A stretch of DNA of 64,000 nt from Ptiloglossa arizonensis (lineage: Eukaryota; Arthropoda; Insecta; Hymenoptera; Colletidae), in NCBI RefSeq assembly GCF_051014685.1, contig NW_027478922.1, positions 248,001 to 312,000 on the forward strand, written 5' to 3'. Shown here piece by piece: positions 10,676 to 24,842 of this stretch. The first letter of the stretch is position 1. Every line of letters starts with the position of its first letter. The notes below the pieces were generated by a model that saw only the letters and a list, made by a program, of their open reading frames with translations, ran no database searches and was not told where the DNA came from. The position numbers and the translations under genes were made by a program.

Positions 10676-12424
10676 AACGGTATGCGCACTCATCCCCTAG
10701 GCAGTTCTAGTTAATCGTTTCGAGCATCAGAACTGCGAAAATTTGAGTTTCTCAAGCGTTTCTTACTTCCAAACTGCCATATCTCGCGAACGGATTGACC
10801 AATCCGCAAAATTTCTGATGCATCTGAAAGTAGAAACTCGCCCGATTACAATGGTATGCGTACTTTTCCCTTAGGCCGTTCTAGTTATTCGTTTCGAGCA
10901 TCAGAACTGCAAAAATTTTGAGTTTCTCAAGCGTTTCTTACTTCCAAACTGCCATATCTCGCGAACAGATTGACCAATCCGCAAAATTTCTGTTGCATCT
11001 GAAAGTAGAAACTCGTCCGATTACAACGGTATGCGTACTTTTCCCCTAGGCAGTTCTAGTTAATCGTTTCGAGCATCAGAACTGCGAAAATTTTGAGTTT
11101 CTCAAGCGTTTCTTAGCTCCAAACTGCCATATCTCGCGAACGGATTGACCACTCCGCAAAATTTCTGTTGCATCTGAAAGTAGAAACTCGCCCGATTACA
11201 ACTGTATGCGTACTTTTCCCCTAGTCCGTTCTAGTTATTCGTTTCGAGCATCAGAACTGCGAAAATTTTGAGTTTCTCAAGCGTTTCTTACCTCCAAACT
11301 GCCATATCTCGCGAACGGATTGACCAATCCGCAAAATTTCTGTTGCATCTGAAAGTAGAAACTCGCCCGATTACAACGGTATGCGTACTTTTCCCCTAGG
11401 CTGTTCTAGTTATTCGTTTCGAGCATCAGAACTGCGAAAATGTTGAGTTTCTCAAGCGTTTCTTACCTCCAAACTGCCATATCTCGCGAATGGATTGACC
11501 AATCCGCAAAATTTCTGTTGCATCTGAAAGTAGAAGCTCGCCCGATTACAACGGTATGCGTACTTTTCCCCTAGGCAGTTCTAGTTAATCGTTTCGAGCA
11601 TCAGAACTGCGAAAATTTTGAGTTTCTCAAGCGTTTCTTAGCTCCAAACTGCCATATCTCGCGAACGGATTGACCACTCCGTAAAATTTCTGTTGCATCT
11701 GAAAGTAGAAACTCGCCCGATTACAACTGTATGCGTACTTTTCCCCTAGTCCGTTCTAGTTATTCGTTTCGAGCATCAGAACTGCGAAAATTTTGAGTTT
11801 CTGATGCGTTTCTTACTTCCAAACTGCCATATCTCGCGAAAGGATTGACCAATCCGCAAAATTTCTGTTGCATCTGAAAGTAGAAACTCGCCCGATTACA
11901 ACGGTATGCGTACTTTCCCCCTAGGCCGTTCTAGTTATTCGTTTCGAGCATCAGAACTGCGAAAATTTTGAGTTTCTCAAGCGTTTCTTACCTCCAAACT
12001 GCCATATCTCGCGAATGGTGTGACCAATCCGCAAAATTTCTGTTGCATCTGAAAGTAGAAACTCGCCCGATTACAACGGTATGCGTACTTTTCCCCTAGG
12101 CCGTTCTGGTTATGCGTTTCGAGCATCAGAACTGTGATAATTTTGAGTTTCTCAACCGTTTCTTACCTCCAAACTGCCATATCTCGCGAACGGATTGACC
12201 AATCCGCAAAATTTCTGTTGCATCTGAAAGTAGAAACTCTCCCGATTACAACGGTATGCTTACTTTTCCACTAGGCTGTTCTAGTTATTCGTTTCGAGCA
12301 TCAGAACTGCGAAAATGTTGAGTTTCTCAAGCGTTTCTTACCTCCAAACTGCCATATCTCGCGAATGGATTGACCAATCCGCAAAATTTCTGTTGCATCT
12401 GAAAGTAGAAGCTCGCCCGATTAC
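10676..12424. repeat. CACTC-headed unit, 10 monomers (1749 bp)
   Basis: This unit contains the first appearance of the 174-bp CACTC subtype (GCGCACTCATCC, AAAATTTGAG, GATGCATC). The order is CACTC, CAAAA, CAG, TCCG, CTG, CAG, TCCG, CCCC, CTGG and a GCTTAC copy. The leading seven types are repeated at 12425 and 15574. Confidence 0.85.
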
Positions 12425-15400
12425 AACGGTATGCGCACTCATCCCCTAGGCAGTTCTAGTTAATCGTTTCGAGCATCAGAACTGCGAAAATTTGAGTTTC
12501 TCAAGCGTTTCTTACTTCCAAACTGCCATATCTCGCGAACGGATTGACCAATCCGCAAAATTTCTGATGCATCTGAAAGTAGAAACTCGCCCGATTACAA
12601 TGGTATGCGTACTTTTCCCTTAGGCCGTTCTAGTTATTCGTTTCGAGCATCAGAACTGCAAAAATTTTGAGTTTCTCAAGCGTTTCTTACTTCCAAACTG
12701 CCATATCTCGCGAACAGATTGACCAATCCGCAAAATTTCTGTTGCATCTGAAAGTAGAAACTCGTCCGATTACAACGGTATGCGTACTTTTCCCCTAGGC
12801 AGTTCTAGTTAATCGTTTCGAGCATCAGAACTGCGAAAATTTTGAGTTTCTCAAGCGTTTCTTAGCTCCAAACTGCCATATCTCGCGAACGGATTGACCA
12901 CTCCGCAAAATTTCTGTTGCATCTGAAAGTAGAAACTCGCCCGATTACAACTGTATGCGTACTTTTCCCCTAGTCCGTTCTAGTTATTCGTTTCGAGCAT
13001 CAGAACTGCGAAAATTTTGAGTTTCTCAGGCGTTTCTTACCTCCAAACTGCCATATCTCGCGAACGGATTGACCAATCCGCAAAATTTCTGTTGCATCTG
13101 AAAGTAGAAACTCGCCCGATTACAACGGTATGCGTACTTTTCCCCTAGGCTGTTCTAGTTATTCGTTTCGAGCATCAGAACTGCGAAAATGTTGAGTTTC
13201 TCAAGCGTTTCTTACCTCCAAACTGCCATATCTCGCGAATGGATTGACCAATCCGCAAAATTTCTGTTGCATCTGAAAGTAGAAGCTCGCCCGATTACAA
13301 CGGTATGCGTACTTTTCCCCTAGGCAGTTCTAGTTAATCGTTTCGAGCATCAGAACTGCGAAAATTTTGAGTTTCTCAAGCGTTTCTTAGCTCCAAACTG
13401 CCATATCTCGCGAACGGATTGACCACTCCGCAAAATTTCTGTTGCATCTGAAAGTAGAAACTCGCCCGATTACAACTGTATGCGTACTTTTCCCCTAGTC
13501 CGTTCTAGTTATTCGTTTCGAGCATCAGAACTGCGAAAATTTTGAGTTTCTGATGCGTTTCTTACTTCCAAACTGCCATATCTCGCGAAAGGATTGACCA
13601 ATCCGCAAAATTTCTGTTGCATCTGAAAGTAGAAACTCGCCCGATTACAACGGTATGCGTACTTTCCCCCTAGGCCGTTCTAGTTATTCGTTTCGAGCAT
13701 CAGAACTGCGAAAATTTTGAGTTTCTCAAGCGTTTCTTACCTCCAAACTGCCATATCTCGCGAATGGTGTGACCAATCCGCAAAATTTCTGTTGCATCTG
13801 AAAGTAGAAGCTCGCCCGATTACAACGGTGTACGTACTTTTCCCCTAGGCCGTTCTAGTTATTCGTTTCGAGCATCAGAACTTCGAAAATTTTGAGTTTC
13901 TCAAGCGTTTCTTACTTCCAAACTGCCATATCTCGCGAACAGATTGACCAATCCGCAAAATTTCTGTTGCATCTGAAAGTAGAAACTCGCCCGATTACAA
14001 CGGTATGCTTACTTTTCCACTAGGCTGTTCTAGTTATTCGTTTCGAGCATCAGAACTGCGAAAATGTTCAGTTTCTCAAGCGTTTCTTATCTCCAAACTG
14101 CCATATCTCGCGAATGGATTGACCAATCCGCAAAATTTCTGATGCATCTGAAAGTAGAAACTCGCCCGATTAAAATGGTATGCGTACTTTTCCCTTAGGC
14201 CGTTCTAGTTATTCGTTTCGAGCATCAGAACTGCAAAAATTTTGAGTTTCTCAAGCGTTTCTTACTTCCAAACTGCCATATCTCGCGAACAGATTGACCA
14301 ATCCGCAAAATTTCTGTTGCATCTGAAAGTAGAAACTCGTCCGATTACAACGGTATGCGTACTTTTCCCCTAGGCAGTTCTAGTTAATCGTTTCGAGCAT
14401 CAGAACTGCGAAAATTTTGAGTTTCTCAAGCGTTTCTTAGCTCCAAACTGCCATATCTCGCGAACGGATTGACCACTCCGCAAAATTTCTGTTGCATCTG
14501 AAAGTAGAAACTCGCCCGATTACAACTGTATGCGTACTTTTCCCCTAGTCCGTTCTAGTTATTCGTTTCGAGCATCAGAACTGCGAAAATTTTGAGTTTC
14601 TCAAGCGTTTCTTACCTCCAAACTGCCATATCTCGCGAACGGATTGACCAATCCGCAAAATTTCTGTTGCATCTGAAAGTAGAAACTCGCCCGATTACAA
14701 CGGTATGCGTACTTTTCCCCTAGGCTGTTCTAGTTATTCGTTTCGAGCATCAGAACTGCGAAAATGTTGAGTTTCTCAAGCGTTTCTTACCTCCAAACTG
14801 CCATATCTCGCGAATGGATTGACCAATCCGCAAAATTTCTGTTGCATCTGAAAGTAGAAGCTCGCCCGATTACAACGGTATGCGTACTTTTCCCCTAGGC
14901 AGTTCTAGTTAATCGTTTCGAGCATCAGAACTGCGAAAATTTTGAGTTTCTCAAGCGTTTCTTAGCTCCAAACTGCCATATCTCGCGACCGGATTGACCA
15001 CTCCGCAAAATTTCTGTTGCATCTGAAAGTAGAAACTCGCCCGATTACAACTGTATGCGTACTTTTCCCCTAGTCCGTTCTAGTTATTCGTTTCGAGCAT
15101 CAGAACTGCGAAAATTTTGCGTTTCTCAAGCGTTTCTTACCTCCAAACTGCCATATCTCGCGAACGGATTGACCAATCCGCAAAATTTCTGTTGCATCTG
15201 AAAGTAGAAACTCGCCCGATTACAACGGTATGCGTACTTTTCCCCTAGGCCGTTCTGGTTATGCGTTTCGAGCATCAGAACTGTGATAATTTTGAGTTTC
15301 TCAACCGTTTCTTACCTCCAAACTGCCATATCTCGCGAACGGATTGACCAATCCGTAAAATTTCTGTTGCATCTGAAAGTAGAAACTCTCCCGATTACAA

Positions 15401-15573
15401 CGGTATGCTTACTTTTCCACTAGGCTGTTCTAGTTATTCCTTTCGAGCATCAGAACTGCGAAAATGTTGAGTTTCTCTAGCGTTTCTTACCTCCAAACTG
15501 CCATATCTCGCGAATGGATTGACCAATCCGCAAAATTTCTGTTGCATCTGAAAGTAGAAGCTCGCCCGATTAC
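12425..15573. repeat. CACTC-headed unit, 18 monomers (3149 bp)
   Basis: It begins as the 10-mer at 10676 (CACTC, CAAAA, CAG, TCCG, CTG, CAG, TCCG, CCCC). It then continues through material from the 8-mer HOR (TAC, GCTTAC, CCTTAGG, CAG) and ends with the six-monomer block seen at 9626-10675. It therefore reads as a composite of three neighbouring units. Confidence 0.85.
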
Positions 15574-17147
15574 AACGGTATGCGCACTCATCCCCTAGGC
15601 AGTTCTAGTTAATCGTTTCGAGCATCAGAACTGCGAAAATTTGAGTTTCTCAAGCGTTTCTTACTTCCAAACTGCCATATCTCGCGAACGGATTGACCAA
15701 TCCGCAAAATTTCTGATGCATCTGAAAGTAGAAACTCGCCCGATTACAATGGTATGCGTACTTTTCCCTTAGGCCGTTCTAGTTATTCGTTTCGAGCATC
15801 AGAACTGCAAAAATTTTGAGTTTCTCAAGCGTTTCTTACTTCCAAACTGCCATATCTCGCGAACAGATTGACCAATCCGCAAAATTTCTGTTGCATCTGA
15901 AAGTAGAAACTCGTCCGATTACAACGGTATGCGTACTTTTCCCCTAGGCAGTTCTAGTTAATCGTTTCGAGCATCAGAACTGCGAAAATTTTGAGTTTCT
16001 CAAGCGTTTCTTAGCTCCAAACTGCCATATCTCGCGAACGGATTGACCACTCCGCAAAATTTCTGTTGCATCTGAAAGTAGAAACTCGCCCGATTACAAC
16101 TGTATGCGTACTTTTCCCCTAGTCCGTTCTAGTTATTCGTTTCGAGCATCAGAACTGCGAAAATTTTGAGTTTCTCAAGCGTTTCTTACCTCCAAACTGC
16201 CATATCTCGCGAACGGATTGACCAATCCGCAAAATTTCTGTTGCATCTGAAAGTAGAAACTCGCCCGATTACAACGGTATGCGTACTTTTCCCCTAGGCT
16301 GTTCTAGTTATTCGTTTCGAGCATCAGAACTGCGAAAATGTTGAGTTTCTCAAGCGTTTCTTACCTCCAAACTGCCATATCTCGCGAATGGATTGACCAA
16401 TCCGCAAAATTTCTGTTGCATCTGAAAGTAGAAGCTCGCCCGATTACAACGGTATGCGTACTTTTCCCCTAGGCAGTTCTAGTTAATCGTTTCGAGCATC
16501 AGAACTGCGAAAATTTTGAGTTTCTCAAGCGTTTCTTAGCTCCAAACTGCCATATCTCGCGAACGGATTGACCACTCCGCAAAATTTCTGTTGCATCTGA
16601 AAGTAGAAACTCGCCCGATTACAACTGTATGCGTACTTTTCCCCTAGTCCGTTCTAGTTATTCGTTTCGAGCATCAGAACTGCGAAAATTTTGGGTTTCT
16701 CAAGCGTTTCTTACCTCCAAACTGCCATATCTCGCGAACGGATTGACCAATCCGCAAAATTTCTGTTGCATCTGAAAGTAGAAACTCGCCCGATTACAAC
16801 GGTATGCGTACTTTTCCCCTAGGCCGTTCTGGTTATTCGTTTCGAGCATCAGAACTGTGATAATTTTGAGTTTCTCAACCGTTTCTTACCTCCAAACTGC
16901 CATATCTCGCGAACGGATTGACCAATCCGCAAAATTTCTGTTGCATCTGAAAGTAGAAACTCGCCCGATTACAACGGTATGCGTACTTTTCCCCTAGGCT
17001 GTTCTAGTTATTCGTTTCGAGCATCAGAACTGCGAAAATGTTGAGTTTCTCAAGCGTTTCTTACCTCCAAACTGCCATATCTCGCGAATGGATTGACCAA
17101 TCCGCAAAATTTCTGTTGCATCTGAAAGTAGAAGCTCGCCCGATTAC
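15574..17147. repeat. CACTC-headed unit, 9 monomers (1574 bp)
   Basis: The order is CACTC, CAAAA (CCTTAGG), CAG, TCCG, CTG, CAG, TCCG (TTGGGTTTC), CTGG (CTGTGATAA) and CTG. The TTGGGTTTC form of the TCCG monomer first appears here and dominates further right. Confidence 0.85.
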
Positions 17148-18720
17148 AACGGTATGCGCACTCATCCCCTAGGCTGTTCTAGTTAATCGTTTCGAGCATC
17201 AGAACTGCGAAAATTTGAGTTTCTCAAGCGTTTCTTACTTCCAAACTGCCATATCTCGCGAACGGATTGACCAATCCGCAAAATTTCTGATGCATCAGAA
17301 AGTAGAAACTCGCCCGATTACAATGGTATGCGTACTTTTCCCCTAGGCCGTTCTAGTTATTCGTTTCGAGCATCAGAACTGCAAAAATTTTGAGTTTCTC
17401 AAGCGTTTCTTACTTCCAAACTGCCATATCTCGCGAACAGATTGACCAATCCGCAAAATTTCTGTTGCATCTGAAAGTAGAAACTCGTCCGATTACAACG
17501 GTATGCGTACTTTTCCCCTAGGCAGTTCTAGTTAATCGTTTCGAGCATCAGAACTGCGAAAATTTTGAGTTTCTCAAGCGTTTCTTAGCTCCAAACTGCC
17601 ATATCTCGCGAACGGATTGACCACTCCGCAAAATTTCTGTTGCATCTGAAAGTAGAAACTCGCCCGATTACAACTGTATGCGTACTTTTCCCCTAGTCCG
17701 TTCTAGTTATTCGTTTCGAGCATCAGAACTGCGAAAATTTTGAGTTTCTCAAGCGTTTCTTACCTCCAAACTGCCATATCTCGCGAACGGATTGACCAAT
17801 CCGCAAAATTTCTGTTGCATCTGAAAGTAGAAACTCGCCCGATTACAACGGTATGCGTACTTTTCCCCTAGGCTGTTCTAGTTATTCGTTTCGAGCATCA
17901 GAACTGCGAAAATGTTGAGTTTCTCAAGCGTTTCTTACCTCCAAACTGCCATATCTCGCGAATGGATTGACCAATCCGCAAAATTTCTGTTGCATCTGAA
18001 AGTAGAAGCTCGCCCGATTACAACGGTATGCGCACTCATCCCCTAGGCAGTTCTAGTTAATCGTTTCGAGCATCAGAACTGCGAAAATTTGAGTTTCTCA
18101 AGCGTTTCTTACTTCCAAACTGCCATATCTCGCGAACGGATTGACCAATCCGCAAAATTTCTGATGCATCTGAAAGTAGAAACTCGCCCGATTACAACGG
18201 TATGCGTACTTTTCCCCTAGGCCGTTCTAGTTATTCGTTTCGAGCATCAGAACTGCAAAAATTTTGAGTTTCTCAAGCGTTTCTTACTTCCAAACTGCCA
18301 TATCTCGCGAACAGATTGACCAATCCGCAAAATTTTTGTTGCATCTGAAAGTAGAAACTCGTCCGATTACAACGGTATGCGTACTTTTCCCCTAGGCAGT
18401 TCTAGTTAATCGTTTCGAGCATCAGAACTGCGAAAATTTTGAGTTTCTCAAGCGTTTCTTAGCTCCAAACTGCCATATCTCGCGAACGGATTGACCACTC
18501 CGCAAAATTTCTGTTGCATCTGAAAGTAGAAACTCGCCCGATTACAACTGTATGCGTACTTTTCCCCTAGTCCGTTCTAGTTATTCGTTTCGAGCATCAG
18601 AACTGCGAAAATTTTGGGTTTCTCAAGCGTTTCTTACCTCCAAACTGCCATATCTCGCGAACGGATTGACCAATCCGCAAAATTTCTGTTGCATCTGAAA
18701 GTAGAAGCTCGCCCGATTAC
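17148..18720. repeat. HOR copy, 9 monomers (1573 bp), first
   Basis: This comprises a 5-mer (CACTC with GGCTG, CAAAA, CAG, TCCG, CTG) plus a 4-mer (CACTC with GGCAG, CAAAA, CAG, TCCG). The same order follows at 18721. Rare features shared by both copies are CACTC with GGCTG and AATTTTTGTTGCATC in the second CAAAA monomer. Confidence 0.85.
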
Positions 18721-20643
18721 AACGGTATGCGCACTCATCCCCTAGGCTGTTCTAGTTAATCGTTTCGAGCATCAGAACTGCGAAAATTTGAGTTTCTCAA
18801 GCGTTTCTTACTTCCAAACTGCCATATCTCGCGAACGGATTGACCAATCCGCAAAATTTCTGATGCATCTGAAAGTAGAAACTCGCCCGATTACAATGGT
18901 ATGCGTACTTTTCCCCTAGGCCGTTCTAGTTATTCGTTTCGAGCATCAGAACTGCAAAAATTTTGAGTTTCTCAAGCGTTTCTTACTTCCAAACTGCCAT
19001 ATCTCGCGAACAGATTGACCAATCCGCAAAATTTCTGTTGCATCTGAAAGTAGAAACTCGTCCGATTACAACGGTATGCGTACTTTTCCCCTAGGCAGTT
19101 CTAGTTAATCGTTTCGAGCATCAGAACTGCGAAAATTTTGAGTTTCTCAAGCGTTTCTTAGCTCCAAACTGCCATATCTCGCGAACGGATTGACCACTCC
19201 GCAAAATTTCTGTTGCATCTGAAAGTAGAAACTCGCCCGATTACAACTGTATGCGTACTTTTCCCCTAGTCCGTTCTAGTTATTCGTTTCGAGCATCAGA
19301 ACTGCGAAAATTTTGAGTTTCTCAAGCGTTTCTTACCTCCAAACTGCCATATCTCGCGAACGGATTGACCAATCCGCAAAATTTCTGTTGCATCTGAAAG
19401 TAGAAACTCGCCCGATTACAACGGTATGCGTACTTTTCCACTAGGCTGTTCTAGTTATTCGTTTCGAGCATCAGAACTGCGAAAATGTTGAGTTTCTCAA
19501 GCGTTTCTTACCTCCAAACTGCCATATCTCGCGAATGGATTGACCAATCCGCAAAATTTCTGTTGCATCTGAAAGTAGAAGCTCGCCCGATTACAACGGT
19601 ATGCGCACTCATCCCCTAGGCAGTTCTAGTTAATCGTTTCGAGCATCAGAACTGCGAAAATTTGAGTTTCTCAAGCGTTTCTTACTTCCAAACTGCCATA
19701 TCTCGCGAACGGATTGACCAATCCGCAAAATTTCTGATGCATCTGAAAGTAGAAACTCGCCCGATTACAACGGTATGCGTACTTTTCCCCTAGGCCGTTC
19801 TAGTTATTCGTTTCGAGCATCAGAACTGCAAAAATTTTGAGTTTCTCAAGCGTTTCTTACTTCCAAACTGCCATATCTCGCGAACAGATTGACCAATCCG
19901 CAAAATTTTTGTTGCATCTGAAAGTAGAAACTCGTCCGATTACAACGGTATGCGTACTTTTCCCCTAGGCAGTTCTAGTTAATCGTTTCGAGCATCAGAA
20001 CTGCGAAAATTTTGAGTTTCTCAAGCGTTTCTTAGCTCCAAACTGCCATATCTCGCGAACGGATTGACCACTCCGCAAAATTTCTGTTGCATCTGAAAGT
20101 AGAAACTCGCCCGATTACAACTGTATGCGTACTTTTCCCCTAGTCCGTTCTAGTTATTCGTTTCGAGCATCAGAACTGCGAAAATTTTGGGTTTCTCAAG
20201 CGTTTCTTACCTCCAAACTGCCATATCTCGCGAACGGATTGACCAATCCGCAAAATTTCTGTTGCATCTGAAAGTAGAAACTCGCCCGATTACAACGGTA
20301 TGCGTACTTTTCCCCTAGGCCGTTCTGGTTATTCGTTTCGAGCATCAGAACTGTGATAATTTTGAGTTTCTCAACCGTTTCTTACCTCCAAACTGCCATA
20401 TCTCGCGAACGGATTGACCAATCCGCAAAATTTCTGTTGCATCTGAAAGTAGAAACTCGCCCGATTACAACGGTATGCGTACTTTTCCCCTAGGCTGTTC
20501 TAGTTATTCGTTTCGAGCATCAGAACTGCGAAAATGTTGAGTTTCTCAAGCGTTTCTTACCTCCAAACTGCCATATCTCGCGAATGGATTGACCAATCCG
20601 CAAAATTTCTGTTGCATCTGAAGGTAGAAGCTCGCCCGATTAC
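18721..20643. repeat. HOR copy, 9 monomers plus 2 extra (1923 bp)
   Basis: 18721-20293 repeats 17148-18720. It is followed by one CTGG and one CTG monomer, giving 11 in all. A small change within the copy is CCACTAGG near 19440. Confidence 0.8.
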
Positions 20644-23600
20644 AACGGTATGCGCACTCATCCCCTAGGCAGTTCTAGTTAATCGTTTCGAGCATCAGAA
20701 CTGCGAAAATTTGAGTTTCTCAAGCGTTTCTTACTTCCAAACTGCCATATCTCGCGAACGGATTGACCAATCCGCAAAATTTCTGATGCATCTGAAAGTA
20801 GAAACTCGCCCGATTACAACGGTATGCGTACTTTTCCCCTAGGCCGTTCTAGTTATTCGTTTCGAGCATCAGAACTGCAAAAATTTTGAGTTTCTCAAGC
20901 GTTTCTTACTTCCAAACTGCCATATCTCGCGAACAGATTGACCAATCCGCAAAATTTCTGTTGCATCTGAAAGTAGAAACTCGTCCGATTACAACGGTAT
21001 GCGTACTTTTCCCCTAGGCAGTTCTAGTTAATCGTTTTGAGCATCAGAACTGCGAAAATTTTGAGTTTCTCAAGCGTTTCTTAGCTCCAAACTGCCATAT
21101 CTCGCGAACGGATTGACCACTCCGCAAAATTTCTGTTGCATCTGAAAGTAGAAACTCGCCCGATTACAACTGTATGCGTACTTTTCCCCTAGTCCGTTCT
21201 AGTTATTCGTTTCGAGCATCAGAACTGCGAAAATTTTGGGTTTCTCAAGCGTTTCTTACCTCCAAACTGCCATATCTCGCGAACGGATTGACCAATCCGC
21301 AAAATTTCTGTTGCATCTGAAAGTAGAAACTCGCCCGATTACAACGGTATGCGTACTTTTCCCCTAGGCCGTTCTAGTTATTCGTTTCGAGCATCAGAAC
21401 TGTGATAATTTTGAGTTTCTCAACCGTTTCTTACCTCCAAACTGCCATATCTCGCGAACGGATTGACCAATCCGCAAAATTTCTGTTGCATCTGAAAGTA
21501 GAAACTCGCCCGATTACAACGGTATGCGTACTTTTCCCCTAGGCCGTTCTGGTTATTCGTTTCGAGCATCAGAACTGTGAAAATTTTGAGTTTCTCAACC
21601 GTTTCTTACCTCCAAATTGCCATATCTCGCGAACGGATTGACCAATCCGCAAAATTTTTGTTTCATCTGAAAGTAGAAAGTCGCCCGATTACAACGGTAT
21701 GCGTACTTTTCCCCTAGACCGTTCTAGTTATGCTTGTCGAGCATCAGAACTGCGAAAATTTTGCGTTTCTCAAGCGTTTCTTACCTCCAAACCGCCATAT
21801 CTCGCGAACGGATTGACCAATCCGCAAAATTTTTGTTGCATCTGAAAGTAGAAAGTCGCCCGATTACAACGGTATGCGTACTTTTCCCCTAGACCGTTCT
21901 AGTTATGCTTGTCGAGCATCAGAACTGCGAAAATTTTGCGTTTCTCAAGCGTTTCTTACCTCCAAACCGCCATATCTCGCGAACGGATTGACTAATCCGC
22001 AAAATTTCTGTTGCATCTGAAAGTAGAAACTCGCGCGATTACAACGGTATGCGTACTTTTCCCCTAGGTCGTTCTAGTTATTCGTTTCGAGCATCAGAAC
22101 TGCGAAAATTTTGAGTTTCTCAAGCGTTTCTAACCTCCAAACTGCCATATCTCGCGAACGGATTGACTAGTCCGCAAAATTTCTGTTGCATCTGAAAGTA
22201 GAAACTCGCCCGATTACAACGGTATGCGTACTTTTCCCCTAGGCCGTTCTAGTTATTCGTTTCGAGCATCAGAACTGCGAAAATGTTGAGTTTCTCGAGC
22301 GTTTCTTACCTCCAAACTGCCATATTTCGCGAATGGATTGACCAATCCGCAAAATTTCTGTTGCATTTGAAAGTAGAAGCTCGCCCGATTACAACGGTGT
22401 GCGTACTTTTCCCCTAGGCCGTTCTAGTTATTCGTTTCGAGCATCAGGACTGCGAAAATTTTGAGTTTCTTAAGCGTTTCTTACTTCCAAACTGCCATAT
22501 CTCGCGAACAGATTGACCAATCCGCAAAATTTCTGTTGCATCTGAAAGTAGAAACTCGCCCGATTACAACTGTATGCGTACTTTTCCCGTAGTCCGTTCT
22601 AGTTATTCGTTTCGAGCATCAGAACTGCGAAAATTTTGAGTTTCTGATGCGTTTCTTACTTCCAAACTGCCATATCTCGCGAACGGATTGACCAATCCGC
22701 AAAATTTCTGTTGCATCTGAAAGTAGAAACTCGCCCGATTACAACGGTATGCGTACTTTCCCCCTAGGCCGTTCTAGTTATTCGTTTCGAGCATCAGAAC
22801 TGCGAAAATTTTGAGTTTCTCAAGCGTTTCTTACCTCCAAACTGCCATATCTCGCGAATGGTGTGACCAATCCGCAAAATTTCTGTTGCATCTGAAAGTA
22901 GAAGCTCGCCCGATTACAACGGTGTACGTACTTTTCCCCTAGGCCGTTCTAGTTATTCGTTTCGAGCATCAGAACTTCGAAAATTTTGAGTTTCTCAAGC
23001 GTTTCTTACTTCCAAACTGCCATATCTCGCGAACAGATTGACCAATCCGCAAAATTTCTGTTGCATCTGAAAGTAGAAACTCGCCCGATTACAACTGTAT
23101 GCGTACTTTTCCCCTAGTCCGTTCTAGTTATTCGTTTCGAGCATCAGAACTGCGAAAATTTTGAGTTTCTCAAGCGTTTCTTACCTCCAAACTGCCATAT
23201 CTCGCGAACGGATTGACCAATCCGCAAAATTTCTGTTGCATCTGAAAGTAGAAACTCGCCCGATTACAACGGTATGCGTACTTTTCCCCTAGGCCGTTCT
23301 AGTTATTCGTTTCGAGCATCAGAACTGCAAAAATTTTGAGTTTCTCAAGCGTTTCTTACTTCCAAACTGCCATATCTCGCGAACAGATTGACCAATCCGC
23401 AAAATTTCTGTTGCATCTGAAAGTAGAAACTCGTCCGATTACAACGGTATGCGTACTTTTCCCCTAGGCAGTTCTAGTTAATCGTTTCGAGCATCAGAAC
23501 TGCGAAAATTTTGAGTTTCTCAAGCGTTTCTTAGCTCCAAACTGCCATATCTCGCGAACGGATTGACCACTCCGCAAAATTTCTGTTGCATCTGAAAGTA

Positions 23601-24842
23601 GAAACTCGCCCGATTACAACTGTATGCGTACTTTTCCCCTAGTCCGTTCTAGTTATTCGTTTCGAGCATCAGAACTACGAAAATTTTGGGTTTCTCAAGC
23701 GTTTCTTACCTCCAAACTGCCATATCTCGCGAACGGATTGACCAATCCGCAAAATTTCTGTTGCATCTGAAAGTAGAAACTCGCCCGATTACAACGGTAT
23801 GCGTACTTTTCCCCTAGGCCGTTCTGGTTATTCGTTTCGAGCATCAGAACTGTGATAATTTTGAGTTTCTCAACCGTTACTTACCTCCAAACTGCCATAT
23901 CTCGCGAACGGATTGACCAATCCGCAAAATTTCTGTTGCATCTGAAAGTAGAAACTCGCCCGATTACAACGGTATGCGTACTTTTCCCCTAGGCTGTTCT
24001 AGTTATTCGTTTCGAGCATCAGAACTGCGAAAATGTTGAGTTTCTCAAGCGTTTCTTACCTCCAAACTGCCATATCTCGCGAATGGATTGACCAATCCGC
24101 AAAATTTCTGTTGCATCTGAAAGTAGAAACTCGTCCGATTACAACGGTATGCGTACTTTTCCCCTAGGCAGTTCTAGTTAATCGTTTCGAGCATCAGAAC
24201 TGCGAAAATTTTGAGTTTCTCAAGCGTTTCTTAGCTCCAAACTGCCATATCTCGCGAACGGATTGACCACTCCGCAAAATTTCTGTTGCATCTGAAAGTA
24301 GAAACTCGCCCGATTACAACTGTATGCGTACTTTTCCCCTAGTCCGTTCTAGTTATTCGTTTCGAGCATCAGAACTACGAAAATTTTGGGTTTCTCAAGC
24401 GTTTCTTACCTCCAAACTGCCATATCTCGCGAACGGATTGACCAATCCGCAAAATTTCTGTTGCATCTGAAAGTAGAAACTCGCCCGATTACAACGGTAT
24501 GCGTACTTTTCCCCTAGGCCGTTCTGGTTATTCGTTTCGAGCATCAGAACTGTGATAATTTTGAGTTTCTCAACCGTTACTTACCTCCAAACTGCCATAT
24601 CTCGCGAACGGATTGACCAATCCGCAAAATTTCTGTTGCATCTGAAAGTAGAAACTCGCCCGATTACAACGGTATGCGTACTTTTCCCCTAGGCTGTTCT
24701 AGTTATTCGTTTCGAGCATCAGAACTGCGAAAATGTTGAGTTTCTCAAGCGTTTCTTACCTCCAAACTGCCATATCTCGCGAATGGATTGACCAATCCGC
24801 AAAATTTCTGTTGCATCTGAAGGTAGAAGCTCGCCCGATTAC
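20644..24842. repeat. Long HOR unit, 24 monomers (4199 bp)
   Basis: The order is CACTC, CAAAA, CAG (CGTTTTGAGC), TCCG, CTGG-like, CTGG (TTTCATC), ACCG, ACCG, TCG, GTT, TGTG, TCCG (CCCGTAG), CCCC, TAC, TCCG and CAAAA. It ends with a doubled 4-mer (CAG, TCCG with ACTACG, CTGG with GTTACTT, CTG). The private variants CGTTTTGAGC, CCCGTAG, ACTACGAAAA and GTTACTT recur in the next unit. Confidence 0.85.
23443..24842. repeat. Tandem 4-monomer (700 bp) duplication
   Basis: 23443-24142 and 24143-24842 carry the same four monomers: CAG, TCCG with ACTACGAAAA, CTGG with CAACCGTTACTT, and CTG. They differ mainly at the end, where the first copy exits with ACTCGTCCG and the second with AAGGTAGAAGC. The identical doubled structure is present at 26941-28340. 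Confidence 0.9.
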
